A program made the translations under genes and the position numbers. DNA of 64,000 nucleotides from NCBI GenBank assembly GCA_019096065.1, contig JAGUCH010000004.1, positions 2,790,001 through 2,854,000 of the forward strand, written 5' to 3'. This document shows, piece by piece, positions 10,583-22,794 of this stretch. Below the pieces are notes generated by a model. It was not told where the DNA came from. It saw nothing but the letters and a program-made list of their open reading frames with translations, and did not search any database. The stretch is from Paracyclopina nana. Its lineage: Eukaryota > Arthropoda > Copepoda > Cyclopoida > Cyclopettidae. The first letter of the stretch is position 1. Each line of letters opens with the position of its first letter.

Positions 10583-13500
10583 ATGGAGAATATTTATGAA
10601 CACCCCTGGAGGAGGGGGAAAAAAAGGCCTCTTGAGGAGGAGGAGGTCAATGAAGAAGAGCCTCCTGAAAAGGTCAGAAAAGCAAATGGTCACAATGAGG
10701 AAGATGCACCTGTGAGGCAACCTTATGGTCACCCATGGAGGATACAAGGAGCAGCAAAGCCAGTCCCTTTAATTGACAATTATAGTTGGACACCTAGAAT
10801 CACTGGGAGGCAAGTGCTATCAATCCAAGATTTGCAGTCAGTGGAAGATTATGTGAAAACCAGTGATGAGGGAGACATTGTTGGTGTGATACGAAAAACT
10901 GAAGCCACAGTGGGGGATGGACTGGCCATGAAAGGTTTTATATTCTCTGTCAAACTGCATGTTGCTCCGATTGTAAAGTCCGACTTGAGGTTTCACAATT
11001 TGACCTTCATCATTTATGAAATCCTCAAAATCATATATGATGGTGTCCTGGCCACCAATGGTTCACTGAAATACAAATGCTGTATGGAAGTGTCGCACCC
11101 TCAATCTGACCAACCTTTCCAAAGCAGCATCCAATTGATGAATGAAGAAAACCGCGACACCACCATTTGTGACATTTTGGACCAACTTCATGCTTGGATA
11201 CAAAGTGACCGACCAGGGGCAGCCACTGATTCTTTGATGGTGGAACTGAACTTGGTGGAATCCCACCTTGAGGGTCAGGGTCGATATCTGATGGCCGTCA
11301 ATGATGCAACTTTACGGCGTAAAAGTTGTAAGTTGATGTCTCAGCATTTGAGGGATTGTTTAGCTAATCATTGCATTCTTTAATCTTTCAGTTGATGCAT
11401 ACAATGCCAACGGCTCCGTCTTTTATGTTGACACTGTAAAACATTGCTTCTTTGCTGCCCTTTTCTATGGTCTGAAATACCACCAACACACCCAGGCTCA
11501 TCGTGTACGCTTGGAAAAGTCGGGTGTAAAAGAGCTCAAAAAAATTAAAGAGTCCCTAGAGCAACAACAAAGGTTGTTTTGCGAATTGTTGGAAAAGACA
11601 GGGGACGATCTGTTGGTGGAAGTGAAGAACTTCTTCTCCCGATACAAACTGGACATTGAACAATTTGACGCTGGATCAGACGCATTTTTGTCTCTGTTGA
11701 GTCAAACTTTTGAAGTCCAAATCTCCATTCTACGACTCTTCACATCACTACAATCGCATTTCCATAACCCCATCTACTTACAATCCAAAATTACCCCAGA
11801 TTCATATCCTTCGTACCAGCTACCTTAAAAACTCAGGCAAATATAAAGAAAAGGAGCTACATTGCCATTACCATGGCATCAGGTCGACCATAAGGGGAAT
11901 GTTGGGTCAAGATTTTCGCAATTGTCCATATTGTGGTAAAAATTACAACATCTCAAATGCAATTCATAGATGTACCGAAAAAAAGCGCTTAACCTGTCAC
12001 ATGTGCATTCGAGTCACCATGTCTCGAGAAAAGTGGGACAAAATTGCAGAGAGCTCAAAGTTGCATTATTGCATTCAGGACACCAATGATGATCTCCATG
12101 TGGAATGTCTGAAATGTGGAAAATTTGCCAAAGACAACATGTGTCTCACATTTCACCAGGCTAATTGCAATACTGTGCAATGTAAGGAGTGCCATCGATT
12201 TGTCCAAAAGAAGGGACGATATCGCAATGGATTAGAGGGTTTTGATGGCCAACATTTTGATTGTCGTGAGGTGTTCTGCAATCAATGTCAAGAATATGTT
12301 ATTGGATTTGATGACCTTAAGAACCATCAGCACCAATGTTATGTCAAAAGTATCACGAAACCTCCAACCCATCCAGCTGGCATATGTGCTTTTGATTTTG
12401 AAACCAGAGCAGACACTGGTTTTGTCTCAACAGCTGTTATTGTGGGCACCAAACGACCCTATTTTCCTGAAGGGGGAACATTTTTGAAGGCCTTCACAAG
12501 TCAAAAAAAGTTTCCCTACACTGTTCCAGAACATCCATACCCTCTTCTCCATGAGTACAATTATTGCAGCGGCAAGACCCACAAGGTCAAAGAGTCCACA
12601 GACATCACTGATGATGTAAACTTGGGTTTGAGTATGCAGGACATATCAGGTTACCAACACCTTAACCGTTGGTTCCCTTGGCAAAGTCTTTTCCCAGGTA
12701 AAAGACCCTTCGATCCTGAAACAGAAAAGGTGGCTTCTTCTACAGAGGACCATCTACCTAAAGGTCCCTCGCTTGATGTGTGCCCTGATGTGTATTATTT
12801 ATATCAAGAAATGGCTGAGAATAATAAACTCATTGCTATGGAGGGATTCAATTCACGGTTTCCAAGGTTGCGTGGCTTAGGTGAAGTGAGAACTGAGGGA
12901 TCTGGAAAAAATGAAGTCACGATGGTTTTGGAACCCCTTCATCCTGATACAGTTAAAGATGGAAGCAAAAACAAGTATAGATATCCATCCCCATTGCCTA
13001 GCCAACAGAACCCTCAACCCTCTACCAGCAGCATCATGCCAGTCGATGAGCCTCAACCCTCTACGTCCAAGGAAGACAACCAACTTGGATCCTCCACGTC
13101 ACAGCAAGTTAATGAACCTCAACCCTCTACCTCAAACCGCAGCTTGCAAAACCCAAAATCAAAAAAGTCAAAGACAGGTGTCTTGGCAAATCTTCTTTCC
13201 AAAATGTCTGTTGAGCAAGATTTCAACCTCAATGCAATTGCAGCCTCTGCTGTTGTGTCTGAAGAGGAAGCAAGGCTGCAAGAAGAAGCCTATCAAAAAA
13301 TGAAAAGCGGCAAAGTTAAGTTGAGACATGAAAGAAATCCATTTATTCACTATGAGGCTGAAGAAACTAGAAGCAATGAGGAATCCTTTGAAGACGATGG
13401 CACTGATGATGATGATGACATTGATCCTCAACTCTCTCCAGACCGAAGTGCGGTGGTCGACAGCACAACCACACCACCCAACCTTTCACGTCACTCTAGT

Positions 13501-16500
13501 CGCTCTGATCTCACCATGTCCTCTATTGCAAACATTGGAGGAAATGTTGTGCGCCGAGATGATGCCTTCATATCTGATGACTCCATGGATGAAAATGTGC
13601 AGCCATTTGGGGAGTACCAAGTTGAAGAGCCCACTTGTGAAGCTATGCAGAGGGCTCAACATGAATTAAAGATGAAGAAACAGTACATTTTAGGACATAT
13701 TTCTCATTTGGGACATGCGAGATCCAAAGAAGCAAAACATGAAAAGGCTGAACTTGAGAAGATCTATGCCCAGCTTTGTGAACCTGTTGGTGACACGGAA
13801 CGTGTTAGGATGAAGAATCTTGGTCATCATGTACATCAATCTCATGCAAGAGATCCATTCATATGGGAAACCATCGATGAATACGATGCTTTTCCTGGTG
13901 GCTATGGTCCATTATGTGAAGGTGAGGATCCAGACCCTTTTGAGACTGAGATTGCAGAAGGATCATCCATAAAATGTGACGGTGGTCCAACAACGGCTTT
14001 TGGCTTTTGCACCCATTGTGTTGTTGGTGACAGTCAAGAAGACACAACACCTCCAGAAAAAGCATTGGAACAAGAGGAAAACTGTGTCATTGACGAATTC
14101 ATCCAGTTCATTTTACATGAACGTTTCAGAGGCTACTGCTTCATAGGTATGAACCCATTCACCCTCTAAAGACACTTGGCTTACAAACTTCTTTTTCCAC
14201 ATTTTAGCACATTATGGCAGTGGATTCGACTTTTTGTTCCTTGTGAAGAGGTTGTTACGCTTTGGCAATTTTTGCAAAACAATTACCAAGGGAAACAAAG
14301 TCATCAGTAAGTCATTGCGTAAAAAACATGTGACTTGTGGAGTAAAAAATGATCCATGTCATTTTTTTCCAGGTTTTACTATACCACATTACAACATAAC
14401 TTTCCTGGATTTCTTCCTTTTCTGCCCCACTTCCTTGCGCAATCTCACCCAATCCTTCAACCTCAAGTCTGAGAGCAAAGGCTTCTTTCCTCATACGCTC
14501 AATAAAAAAAGTCTGGATAACCTTGAGTGTTCTCATTTGCCACCAAAACACTTTTATGAGCCAGAACTGATGAAGCCGGCTGATCGTGTTACTTTTGAAG
14601 AATGGTATGGCAAACATTACAATGATCCATTTGTTCTATCCGACCAGCTTCTGCACTATTGTATCCAGGATACAATACTGTTGTATGAAGCATGCTTGGT
14701 TTATACAAAGCAGACCATGATTGCTAGCGCACAAATCTATGATCAGGTGAAGCAAACTCACCCTGCACAAAAGGAGAATGGTGTCAAATATTTGATTCCT
14801 GTTGAGTTGACTGATGAACAACGACCAAAGCAAACCATTTTTCAAAAGTATGGCGACAAGTGTAAAGATTTGGAAAGAGCCGCCAAGGATGTTATTGCAC
14901 CCATGAACATTCACCCATTCGGCAAGGGAATTGTGACGATTGCCTCTCTAGCCCACACTTTTTTCAGATCCTACTCTCTTCCTGATGACCAAACCTTGCC
15001 AGTCATGAAGAAAGACACAATACCGAGCATGACATCGCGTACCTCAAAAGCTGAGATTTCATGGTTATACTACCTGAGCAAAACATCTTACCCTCACATC
15101 CAATTTGGTTACAATGGTCGACCCCAACGCAAAATTGAATTCAGCGTTGATGAATATTATTATGTGGACGGCTATTGTCCCATCACTCATACCGCAGCTG
15201 AATTTCTAGGTAATTGCATTGAGCTTTTAGACCATGGTGGTCCTCATGGTGTCTCTGTAGGTTGTTATACGCACGGTTGCAAAGATTGTATGCCTGACAT
15301 GTCAAAGTTCTCTCGCTACGGCATTACGTTTGCTGATGCGGAATACAAATGTAGGAAAAAACTTCAACGACTCCGAGACCATGCTGACATTCATAATGTC
15401 ATTTACATTTGGGAGTGTCAATTCAGCAAGCTGCTTGCGCAGGACCCAAAGGCAAAAGCTATTGTCGATCAGTTGGAATGGTCAAACATACCTCAAAAGC
15501 TTTCGCTGAGGGAAGGGTACCGGTAAGCAAGGACACCACCAAGTTAGGTTCTCATTCAACTTTGTTTTCATTTCCATTTAGCGGAGGGCAATCTGGACCC
15601 CTCAGTTTATATTTCGACACCAAGGAAATTGCTGAGAAACTGTCACAGTTTCATGGTCGCCCCATTGAGGAACAACCTGCTGTGTTTGTCGATTTCACCT
15701 CCCAATACCCAAGTACAATTACAAAACCCCATCTAGGTGCATACACCAATCCCATCGACTACGTAAAGATTCCTCATGGTCCTGAGACCACCTTGTGGGG
15801 TAGCAATTGTGTTTCCACATGTGATGACAGCTGCTCTCTAGCGCACACTTGCTCAGAGGATTGTAAGCTCATATGTCGAGTCGCTAGAAAGGCCAAGAAG
15901 AAAGACAATCACCAGTGTAGTGATGCGTGCAATCTCATATGTCTCTTGAAGGGTGAACTTAACGCTCGGAAATGTGGTCGTCGTGATCCACACGTTTGTC
16001 TGGAAGGTGTCGAATGTACATCTGTCTGCGATAAACACCACCCTCCAGACGACTGGGGAAAGGCTCCTAGCATGATTCAGGTCAAGATTCTCCCTCCAAG
16101 ACAACTCAGAGCACCTCTTCTTCGAGTGACAATCACCAAGAATGGTAATCACCTCATTGTTGTGAATGTAACAATTGCAGTTCATGTAGCCCCTTGTATG
16201 TATAGGTGAACAGCGTACAGTCACCCCCTTATGTCTCAAGTGTGCACAGACCAAGTCGGCATTTGAAGGCTCAGTTGAATGTAACCACGCTGATGAAGAA
16301 CGTGCCTTTGAAAGTGTTTACACAGGTAATGAGCTGAAGTATGCCATCACACAACAAGGGTATAAAGTCCTTAAGGTGTCAGCCATTGTATATTATCCCG
16401 CCTATCGTATGGATCTGTTCTGGAATATTTTGGCTTACTTTTCAAAACTTAAGATCTGTTCAAAAGGATGGCCAAGGGACAACATGACAATGGAGGAAAA

Positions 16501-17755
16501 AAGAGCCTATGTCGAAGAACTGAGACGAGAAACCGGTTTTTTTGACATTGTTGAGGCTGATATTGTTTTCAGTCCAGCCAATGTAACCATTGCAAAACTC
16601 ATCATCAATTCCCTCCTTGGTAAGACTGATTCAAAATTATCTCTCATATTGCGCCCAATGTGATCTTGTAGGAAAACATGGTCAGCTCAATGATGGACAT
16701 TTTCGGGAAATTGTGACCAGCATGGCACAATTCATTGAATTGTGTCAAGCACCTGACAAGCAAATGAAGTTTTATCGTCTTTGTTCACCAAATACAGCGA
16801 TGGTTACGATGGCACCGATCAAAGAGTATCAACAACCCTTTCGTCATGGGTGTTTACTCATTGCTGCCCAGACAACAGCTCACGGAAGGATAATGTTGAG
16901 CGATCTTGTTACTAAAGCGGAAAAGTCGGGGTAAGCCACTTGACGTTAAAAGGTACATCAAGCCATCCTCATGCAGCTTTTTTAGATACTTGTGCGCCTA
17001 CAATGATACTGATTCAGCCTTACTTTGTCCTATACAACCCAACCCATTGCCTTTGGAAAACTTTTGTCGCCTTGGTGAACGCTTTGGGTCGTTGAAGGTT
17101 TGTAAATACTCGAGGCCAACACTCATTTATTGATTCTCTACTTTTATCCCCTTAGATTGAGCATAAAAATATCACCAGATTTTATGCTCAACAAAGCAAA
17201 ACCTACCTTTTAAAAATTGAGAATCCTGGAGAGGAAGCACGCATTCTTACAAAATGTAAGGGCTTCTCAATGATCCATGCAGTTTTTCCTGAAAAAGATC
17301 GTGAGATGACTTTTCAAAACTTACTCATCGAAGCGCTTGAACCATCAGCCAAAGATTCCAGACCTTACGTAGCACTGCAACAACGAAGGTTGCACATCGA
17401 TCCCAAAAGTCTCTTGCCTTGCACTATGCGTGAGACCATTAAGCGTCTCCGATTAGTTGGCCCTCAGTCACTCATCGACATCAAAAATTGGGTCACTTTT
17501 GATGCTGTGCCGCCCCCTCTCACACATCAACATTCAACAATCGAGCGGATTCCCCCTGTGGCCAATGAGGCGTCATGTGCTCATCGCACTACAGATGTGC
17601 CAGCCAATCCTGTAGACGAACATGGGAGCCAAACTGTCAACGAGGGTGACGATGATCATGCTCAGCTGCTCCAGAGAGCAAAAGTGCACGCCATTCTCCC
17701 GTGTTACCCTTATGGCTATGTACAAACACAACCTAATGCATTCATAGAATTATAA
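10583..17755 (+). CDS. PolB: Protein-primed-type family B DNA polymerase (pPolB), intron-rich, with one apparent frameshift
   Basis: This is the replicative polymerase of the Maverick. Nine exons: 10583-11327, 11392-14146, 14208-14306, 14373-15522, 15582-16144, 16206-16619, 16672-16930, 16986-17097 and 17156-17755. All introns are GT-AG. Exonuclease motifs are FDFET (near 12390), AHYGSGFD formed across the 14146/14208 junction, and YCIQDT (near 14655). Polymerase motifs are VDFTSQYPS (near 15690), AKLIINSLLGK across 16619/16672, DTDS (near 17010), SKTYLL and KCKGF. A GGQSGP stretch sits where GGR is usual. Between the first two exonuclease motifs lies a ~600-residue low-complexity insertion with QPSTS repeats, and a Cys-rich insertion follows motif A. 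In exon 2 the frame used up to about 11780 differs by one base from the frame used after about 11800, with no clear intron between. Summed exons give about 2,230 codons, long for the family. Confidence 0.85.
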
Positions 17756-18535
17756 GAAATACAGGTGTAAATAATTCACAATCATGATCCAATCATAAAG
17801 ACAGAAATGATACCATATTGCGAGTCTTGTCAGAATGGATTAATTTTCTTACCTTTACTATCGCAGGGTGCGATTGATGCCCTGCCGCTCAAGTCAAAGT
17901 AGGGGAGTCAGCGCTGTCATCTCAGCAACAGGGCTTATTCAGCTGATGTCGCAGCCCACTAGTTGTTGCATGGGAGTGAGTTGCATTCTGTAGAGGGTCG
18001 CTTGCATCACGGTTTGCTATGTTGATGCAAGAAGAAATCTCATTGATAGAAATGTAGTTGCGATACTGAAGCATTGAAAATATCCCTTCGCAGTGTGCCA
18101 AAATTGATAATTTATTTGTATTAATGGATGTGGACCCCCCCTATATTACTTTACTACGATAATGTTTCATCTGCTTCAATTGAGGTTTAGTCAAGGTCGT
18201 AGCCTGAAAAGGAAAAAATAGAATATTTCAAACATGAAATGCAACATCATTTTCAGAAAATGAATGTCAATTTTTGGAAATGTAACATCACAGTTTGAAA
18301 ACAACACACGACAAACGCATTTGTGCTTGAGGCGTGATCTGGTTTCAACAAGGAAAATCAGCATTGTCAAGTAATGACTTTTTTAACATGGTCGGGTCAC
18401 AGCGAGCTATAGTGCTCAGCTGTACTATGCTTGTGGGAAACCTACTGAAGCCACCTAACAAGAGCTGCTAGTCAGCGTACCCAGCTTAATCTGACCTATT
18501 TAGTTTACTACGCTACATACATGGATGGGACATTT
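17756..18535. other. Spacer between convergent polymerase and membrane-protein genes
   Basis: No gene recognised. The DNA is AT-rich with scattered stops, and holds the 3' ends of the plus-strand polymerase and the minus-strand membrane-protein gene. Confidence 0.5.
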
Positions 18536-19638
18536 TCATGACTTGCAGAGTACGCTTGGCAAAAAAGAATGCCTTGAAATATTACCTTGCTTTGCCATGC
18601 GAATTTTTGCCGCCTTGACAATATCGAGCAAGAGGCTGTCAGATGCCACAGATTTCTCCGCGCAGGCTGGCAAAGGCGAGGCAAACGCGATCATGGGCGG
18701 TGGTGGGGGAGGTGGAAGAGGAGGTCGTTGTTGTGGGCGCTGCTGCTCTAGTTTCCCACCTGTTGGTGGCGGAGGGAGACGGGGTTTTAGTGGTCTGACG
18801 GGGGTGGAGGAGAATGGGTCGGCTTTGGGTTTGTTTTGGGGTTTTGTCTTAAAGACAATATCGGTGTCGACCCGCCACAAAATGGGCGAGGGTTGCTTGA
18901 CCCTATCTTTTTTCGCGTGATCGCCGTCATCGTCGCCGTCATCGTTGCCGTCATCGTCGTCGTTGTCGTCGTCATCGCACGCACCGGATCGGGAGGTGCT
19001 CGTCCATCTCGGGTAGAGGTTCTCGACCAAGTCATCGGTCACATTCAACTTTCGCAACCGTTGCAATTCGTTCTTGGGCACGCTTCGTTCGAGGAGGTGT
19101 GACAGTATTTTAATCGAGTTGTCAACATCCTTTTCCAGCTGTCGCCTTCGGATCAATTGAAAAACATTGACGATCGCCGAGACGAGGATTCCTATGGACA
19201 AAACAATCGTCAGCACCAGGTTTGTGACCTGCTCAACGTAAAGCGACCACTGGTCGATATCGTTCGTGGGGGAAGGGGTGGAGGAGGGGCGGAAGGGGGT
19301 GGTGGATGTCGACAGACTGTCGTCAGGGGTGGATGGGGTTGTTGTGGATGAGGTGGTCGTAGGAGGGGAGGTGGTCGTAGGAGGGGAGGTGGTGGACGGT
19401 TGGTCGGTGGTCGTGGGGCGTGGGGTGGGCCAGATTGTGGCAGGAATATCCGGTCCGAAGCAGTGGCAATCGACCTCTGTGAAGCATACGGTACCATACG
19501 ACACATTCACGGAATGGCCAGCACAAACGCCTAGATTGAATGACTCCGTGCACTGATGCTTGTAACACATCGACTTTGGCCCTGCCTGGTAACAGAATCC
19601 TTCGTTAACCAGGATTTTAGTGTTACATTCGACACGTC
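18536..19638 (-). CDS. Mucin-like single-pass membrane protein (main exon)
   Basis: The main exon encodes, in order: a Cys-rich ectodomain (about ten cysteines in the first 70 residues, e.g. CYKHQC and CHCFG), a Thr/Pro/Ser-rich stalk with repeated TTSPPTT, a hydrophobic transmembrane segment (LVLTIVLSIGILVSAIV), then a basic QLIRRRQ stop-transfer. The cytoplasmic tail has an acidic DDDD/DDGD tract and polyproline runs. An acceptor (ctcacag) at 19639-19640 marks the exon start. A phase-compatible signal-peptide exon lies at 24103-24007, giving a type I topology. An alternative is a start at the ATG at 19672, but its hydrophobic leader is very short. The architecture suits a cell-surface or virion-surface attachment protein. 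No homology was recognised and the function is inference. The overlapping plus-strand open frames are shadows. Confidence 0.6.
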
Positions 19639-19901
19639 CTGTGAGGAAAAAAAGGGGGGAAAAATTGGTCATGTGGTTCCTGACTCAAGAGTAGTGTAGC
19701 GTCCTGGCTTGGGGTCACCCATCATCGTCTCATGTAGTGATATCATCAGTAAAGGAAATAAACTAAACGCGGGAGTATGTGGTGTTTTGTGGTCCAAAGA
19801 CCTATTGCAGACCCGTCCCTGTCAGCCTAGATAGCTTGATAGGCCACACTTGTATATCTCAACCTACTACACCGTGAGGGCGTGTCTTTTCTCCCCCCTC
19901 A
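19639..19901. other. Spacer / intron of the membrane-protein gene
   Basis: Short region with the polypyrimidine tract of the minus-strand acceptor and the presumed promoter of the plus-strand 19902-26868 cluster. No clear coding signal. Confidence 0.4.
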
Positions 19902-20354
19902 ATGATCTCCTACCGTCCTGAGCTCATCAAACCCTATAAAAAGAAGTCGACTAAACCTCTAGGGGCTCAGTTGCTCCCTAGCTTTGATCAATCGATGAAG
20001 CTTACATTATATCTACCCACCCAAGCATCGCGACTCAGTCATAGTGGTGGTAAAACATTTACATTCAATAAAAGTAACCATTCATCAGGGTGTGCTTTTT
20101 TGATACCTCGACCTGTCTTTTTATCACCCTGCATCAAGTGTAAGCCTGCTAAACTTCTCCATCACCTTGAAAAGGAATCTACCATTTTAAAGTCGGTGGA
20201 AACTACCAAAGTCCTTGAAGAATCAGTTAAGTCTGACATTGCACCTTTCTCTAATTCATCAAAACAGAAGTTAGCTACGCAAGAGTCTCCTGGCGTCACC
20301 TCAAAGCGTCTCAAAGCTTGTTCCGCTGGACCTGCCGATATTTTCAGCTTATAA
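19902..20354 (+). CDS. Unknown 150-residue protein upstream of the capsid gene
   Basis: An uninterrupted ATG-to-stop frame of 150 residues, basic at the N terminus (KPYKKKSTK), with a CIKC pair in the middle and a Ser/Lys-rich C-terminal half. I recognise no family. Its stop TAA (20352-20354) directly abuts the ATG of the major capsid gene, so both may be read from one transcript. The position suggests a structural or virion-associated protein, but that is inferred from context only. Confidence 0.5.
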   Translation: MISYRPELIKPYKKKSTKPLGAQLLPSFDQSMKLTLYLPTQASRLSHSGGKTFTFNKSNHSSGCAFLIPRPVFLSPCIKCKPAKLLHHLEKESTILKSVETTKVLEESVKSDIAPFSNSSKQKLATQESPGVTSKRLKACSAGPADIFSL

Positions 20355-21820
20355 ATGGATGCCCTTTTATCAAATATTCAACCAACGACACAGCTCATCA
20401 CCACCAATGATGATGTTATCAGTTTTCAACCACCTAAAACAGATTCTCGCTACTTATCCAACAATTACTCAGTTTTATCGCCTCAAGAACCTGTGACCCC
20501 TACTGGAAGCACCTACAACTTTGAATTACAGTCATGTCTTCTTCCCCGCTACACGCACATCAATCAGTTGTACTGTTCGATTGGAGTCAGTTTGGTAAAA
20601 AAAGAAGAGGGTGACACCGATTTCAAACCTGTGAAAGATGAAGACAATGTGGCACCATGCGCCTTCTTATTAGATTCCTTCTTCTCACAAGTTGACATTT
20701 TCCTTAATGATCGATGTGTCACAAGTGCAAATAGCTATCGGGACATCTCCAGCGTACTTGCCAAGAGATTATTTTTTGGAAAAGCTGCAACGGAGACCTT
20801 TCTTAGTACGGAATGTTGCGATCCAGACACTGCAGAGGCTGATGGAACAATTCCAATTGCCAACAAGGGTTTTGGAAAGCGTCTTTTGACATTTGCTGAC
20901 AGCAAGAACACTGGAAAGGCTCCGATTGTGTACTTATTAGGTAATGAGTCTATCATTTTGCTTGATGATGAAGCTCCTATTTTTTTCTAGGTTGTATTGG
21001 ACACGAATTGAGTTCGTTAAACGAACCCTTGTTGAACAATGTAAAGATAAATTTACGTTTTGTCAGAAACTCAGCTTCAAAGATATTGATGACAGGTCCA
21101 GCCAGTCCAGCACAAGTATCTGATTATGAAACCCCAAAAGCGGAATTTCAGCTCCATTTGCATCATTTTGCGGTGCTGTTACAAAGACCCCTAGTCTCTG
21201 AATCCTTGTTTGCTCACCATACAAAAATGCTTGCCAAAACACCAGCAAAGTATACGTTCACCAAGACAGAATGTGTGTGGTCTCTAGTTCCATCAAATAT
21301 TACGACATTTCAAACTTCAGACTTATTCAGTGCCAACTCGGGTTTGCCCGCCAAGATTTTCACCGTCATCTATTCAAATGAAAGATTGAATGGAAGCCTC
21401 AGACACAATCTCCATTATTATGAACGCCCTGAACATCTAGAATCAATTGGACTGTTTTTGGATTCTCAACCAGTGAATACGTTTACTGTTCCGCAATGTG
21501 ACACCATGTCAAATGGTTTAAATGTATTTTCGTACACTCAGTTGTTTCAAGTCATGCAAAGTTTGTATTCTTTTCCACCCCCCAACATCACCTTTGACAA
21601 ATTTTGTACAGATCCCTTCATATTTGCTCAAGATCTGAGTGCAAGTCGTTACACCAATGATGAGACGCTACCTCTACTGGCATCAGGTAGTCTGAGGTTG
21701 CGTTTAACATTTTCTAAACCAACAACAGCTCCGATGCATATCCTGTGCTTTGGGATATCGCCCTCCATGATGACCATTGATGCTAATAGAGTTGTATCGA
21801 TAAGTAGCCATGGGACATGA
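20355..21820 (+). CDS. MCP: Major capsid protein (double jelly-roll type)
   Basis: Two exons, 20355-20940 and 20991-21820, joined by a 50-bp GT-AG intron, coding for about 471 residues. The overall pattern follows Polinton major capsid proteins. It has an N-terminal region with GSTYNFEL, a mid-protein LNEPLLNNVKINLRFVRN stretch resembling the conserved strand after the first jelly roll, AKYTFTKTECVW, GLPAKIFTVIYSNERLNG, and a C-terminal GSLRLRLTFSK ... IDANRVV segment. In the family this protein forms the hexon-like trimers of an icosahedral shell. The start ATG directly follows the stop of the preceding ORF. A poly(A) signal lies 2 bp after the stop. The identification rests on remembered family pattern plus its place beside ATPase and penton genes; a structure prediction should show two jelly rolls. 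Confidence 0.75.
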
Positions 21821-21821
21821 C

Positions 21822-21827
21822 AATAAA
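21822..21827 (+). terminator. AATAAA poly(A) signal after the capsid gene
   Basis: AATAAA (followed by a second overlapping TAAATAAA) starts two bases after the capsid stop codon and 56 bp before the ATPase ATG. Confidence 0.6.
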
Positions 21828-21882
21828 TAAATAGTAGAACATGTTGAATAGAATATCAGTCTTGTTTTGACCGTGGAATGGT

Positions 21883-22794
21883 ATGGACGCTTCATTGAGT
21901 AAAAACACCTTAAAATTAAGACATCCTTATCGAGTGAGTCAAGCTTATTTTTTTTTGCGGCAACCTGCTAACGACTAATCTTGTCTCAATTTACAGTTAT
22001 TGCTCTTCGGACCTTCAGGTAGCCTACTTTAAGAAAAATATTTGTATTTCAACGTGTGGTGTATATAGGCGTGGGCAAAACAACATTGATCGCCTCATTG
22101 TTGAGACAACATCGCGCAGCTACAACAGATGCTCAACCCTTATTATGTATTTATTGTTATCGCACCGTGGGAATAAGTGGTATTGAAGGTGTGGAATTGA
22201 AACTTCACCAGGGATTCTCTGCGGTGGATGACCTATTGCGTGTTGATCGTGAGGGAAGGAGCCTCACTGTAGTTTTTGATGATCTCTATTCTAACTTGAT
22301 GAATTTGAAAAAGGAAGAACAAGATGACTATCTAAATCTTATCACAGATAAGGCTAGAAAGTTTGAAATTAATTGTAAGTATGCCCCACAGTGTTTTGCT
22401 GCCAATGGTTGACAAGAGGCCTTTTTTTGTTACAGTGATTTTTACCGTGCAAAACTTATTTCCTTCAAACCCCTTGATGCGAGTGCTGTTCAAAAACGCA
22501 ACAGCCTTAGTCATTTACAACTTTCCTACGGATGAGCTTGCCGTTCGCTGCTTGATGGGACGTTTGCAGTCGGGGCAGGCAAAAACACTTGTTCAAGCCT
22601 TGCACCACTCAAATTCGCTTGAAAAATACTCAGGATATCTCTTTGTGGATTGTCATCCCCATAATAAGAATACTGTTTTTAAGTTCAGAAACTTTGTATA
22701 CCCCCTGGGCAAACAACGTCCTGCGGAAGACACGCCACTTTCCCCAGAAAGACTTTTTGTCTACAGTTGCACACCATCATGGCTGAAGTCGTAA
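21883..22794 (+). CDS. ATPase: Packaging ATPase (FtsK/HerA, A32-like)
   Basis: Four exons: 21883-21933, a 22-nt micro-exon 21997-22018, 22069-22374 and 22436-22794, for 245 residues. The Walker A motif GPSGVGKTT (from residue 22) is split by the intron after the micro-exon and is complete only after splicing, which strongly supports the model. Walker B is VVFDD with the acidic pair at about residues 95-96. In Mavericks and related viruses this enzyme pumps DNA into preformed capsids. The 3' end overlaps the integrase ATG by 16 bp in another frame. The length (~245) is normal for the family. Confidence 0.85.

Noticed and set aside
18525-19556. Several Gly/Val-rich plus-strand frames
   Set aside because: They are antisense shadows of the Pro/Thr/Asp-rich membrane-protein gene.
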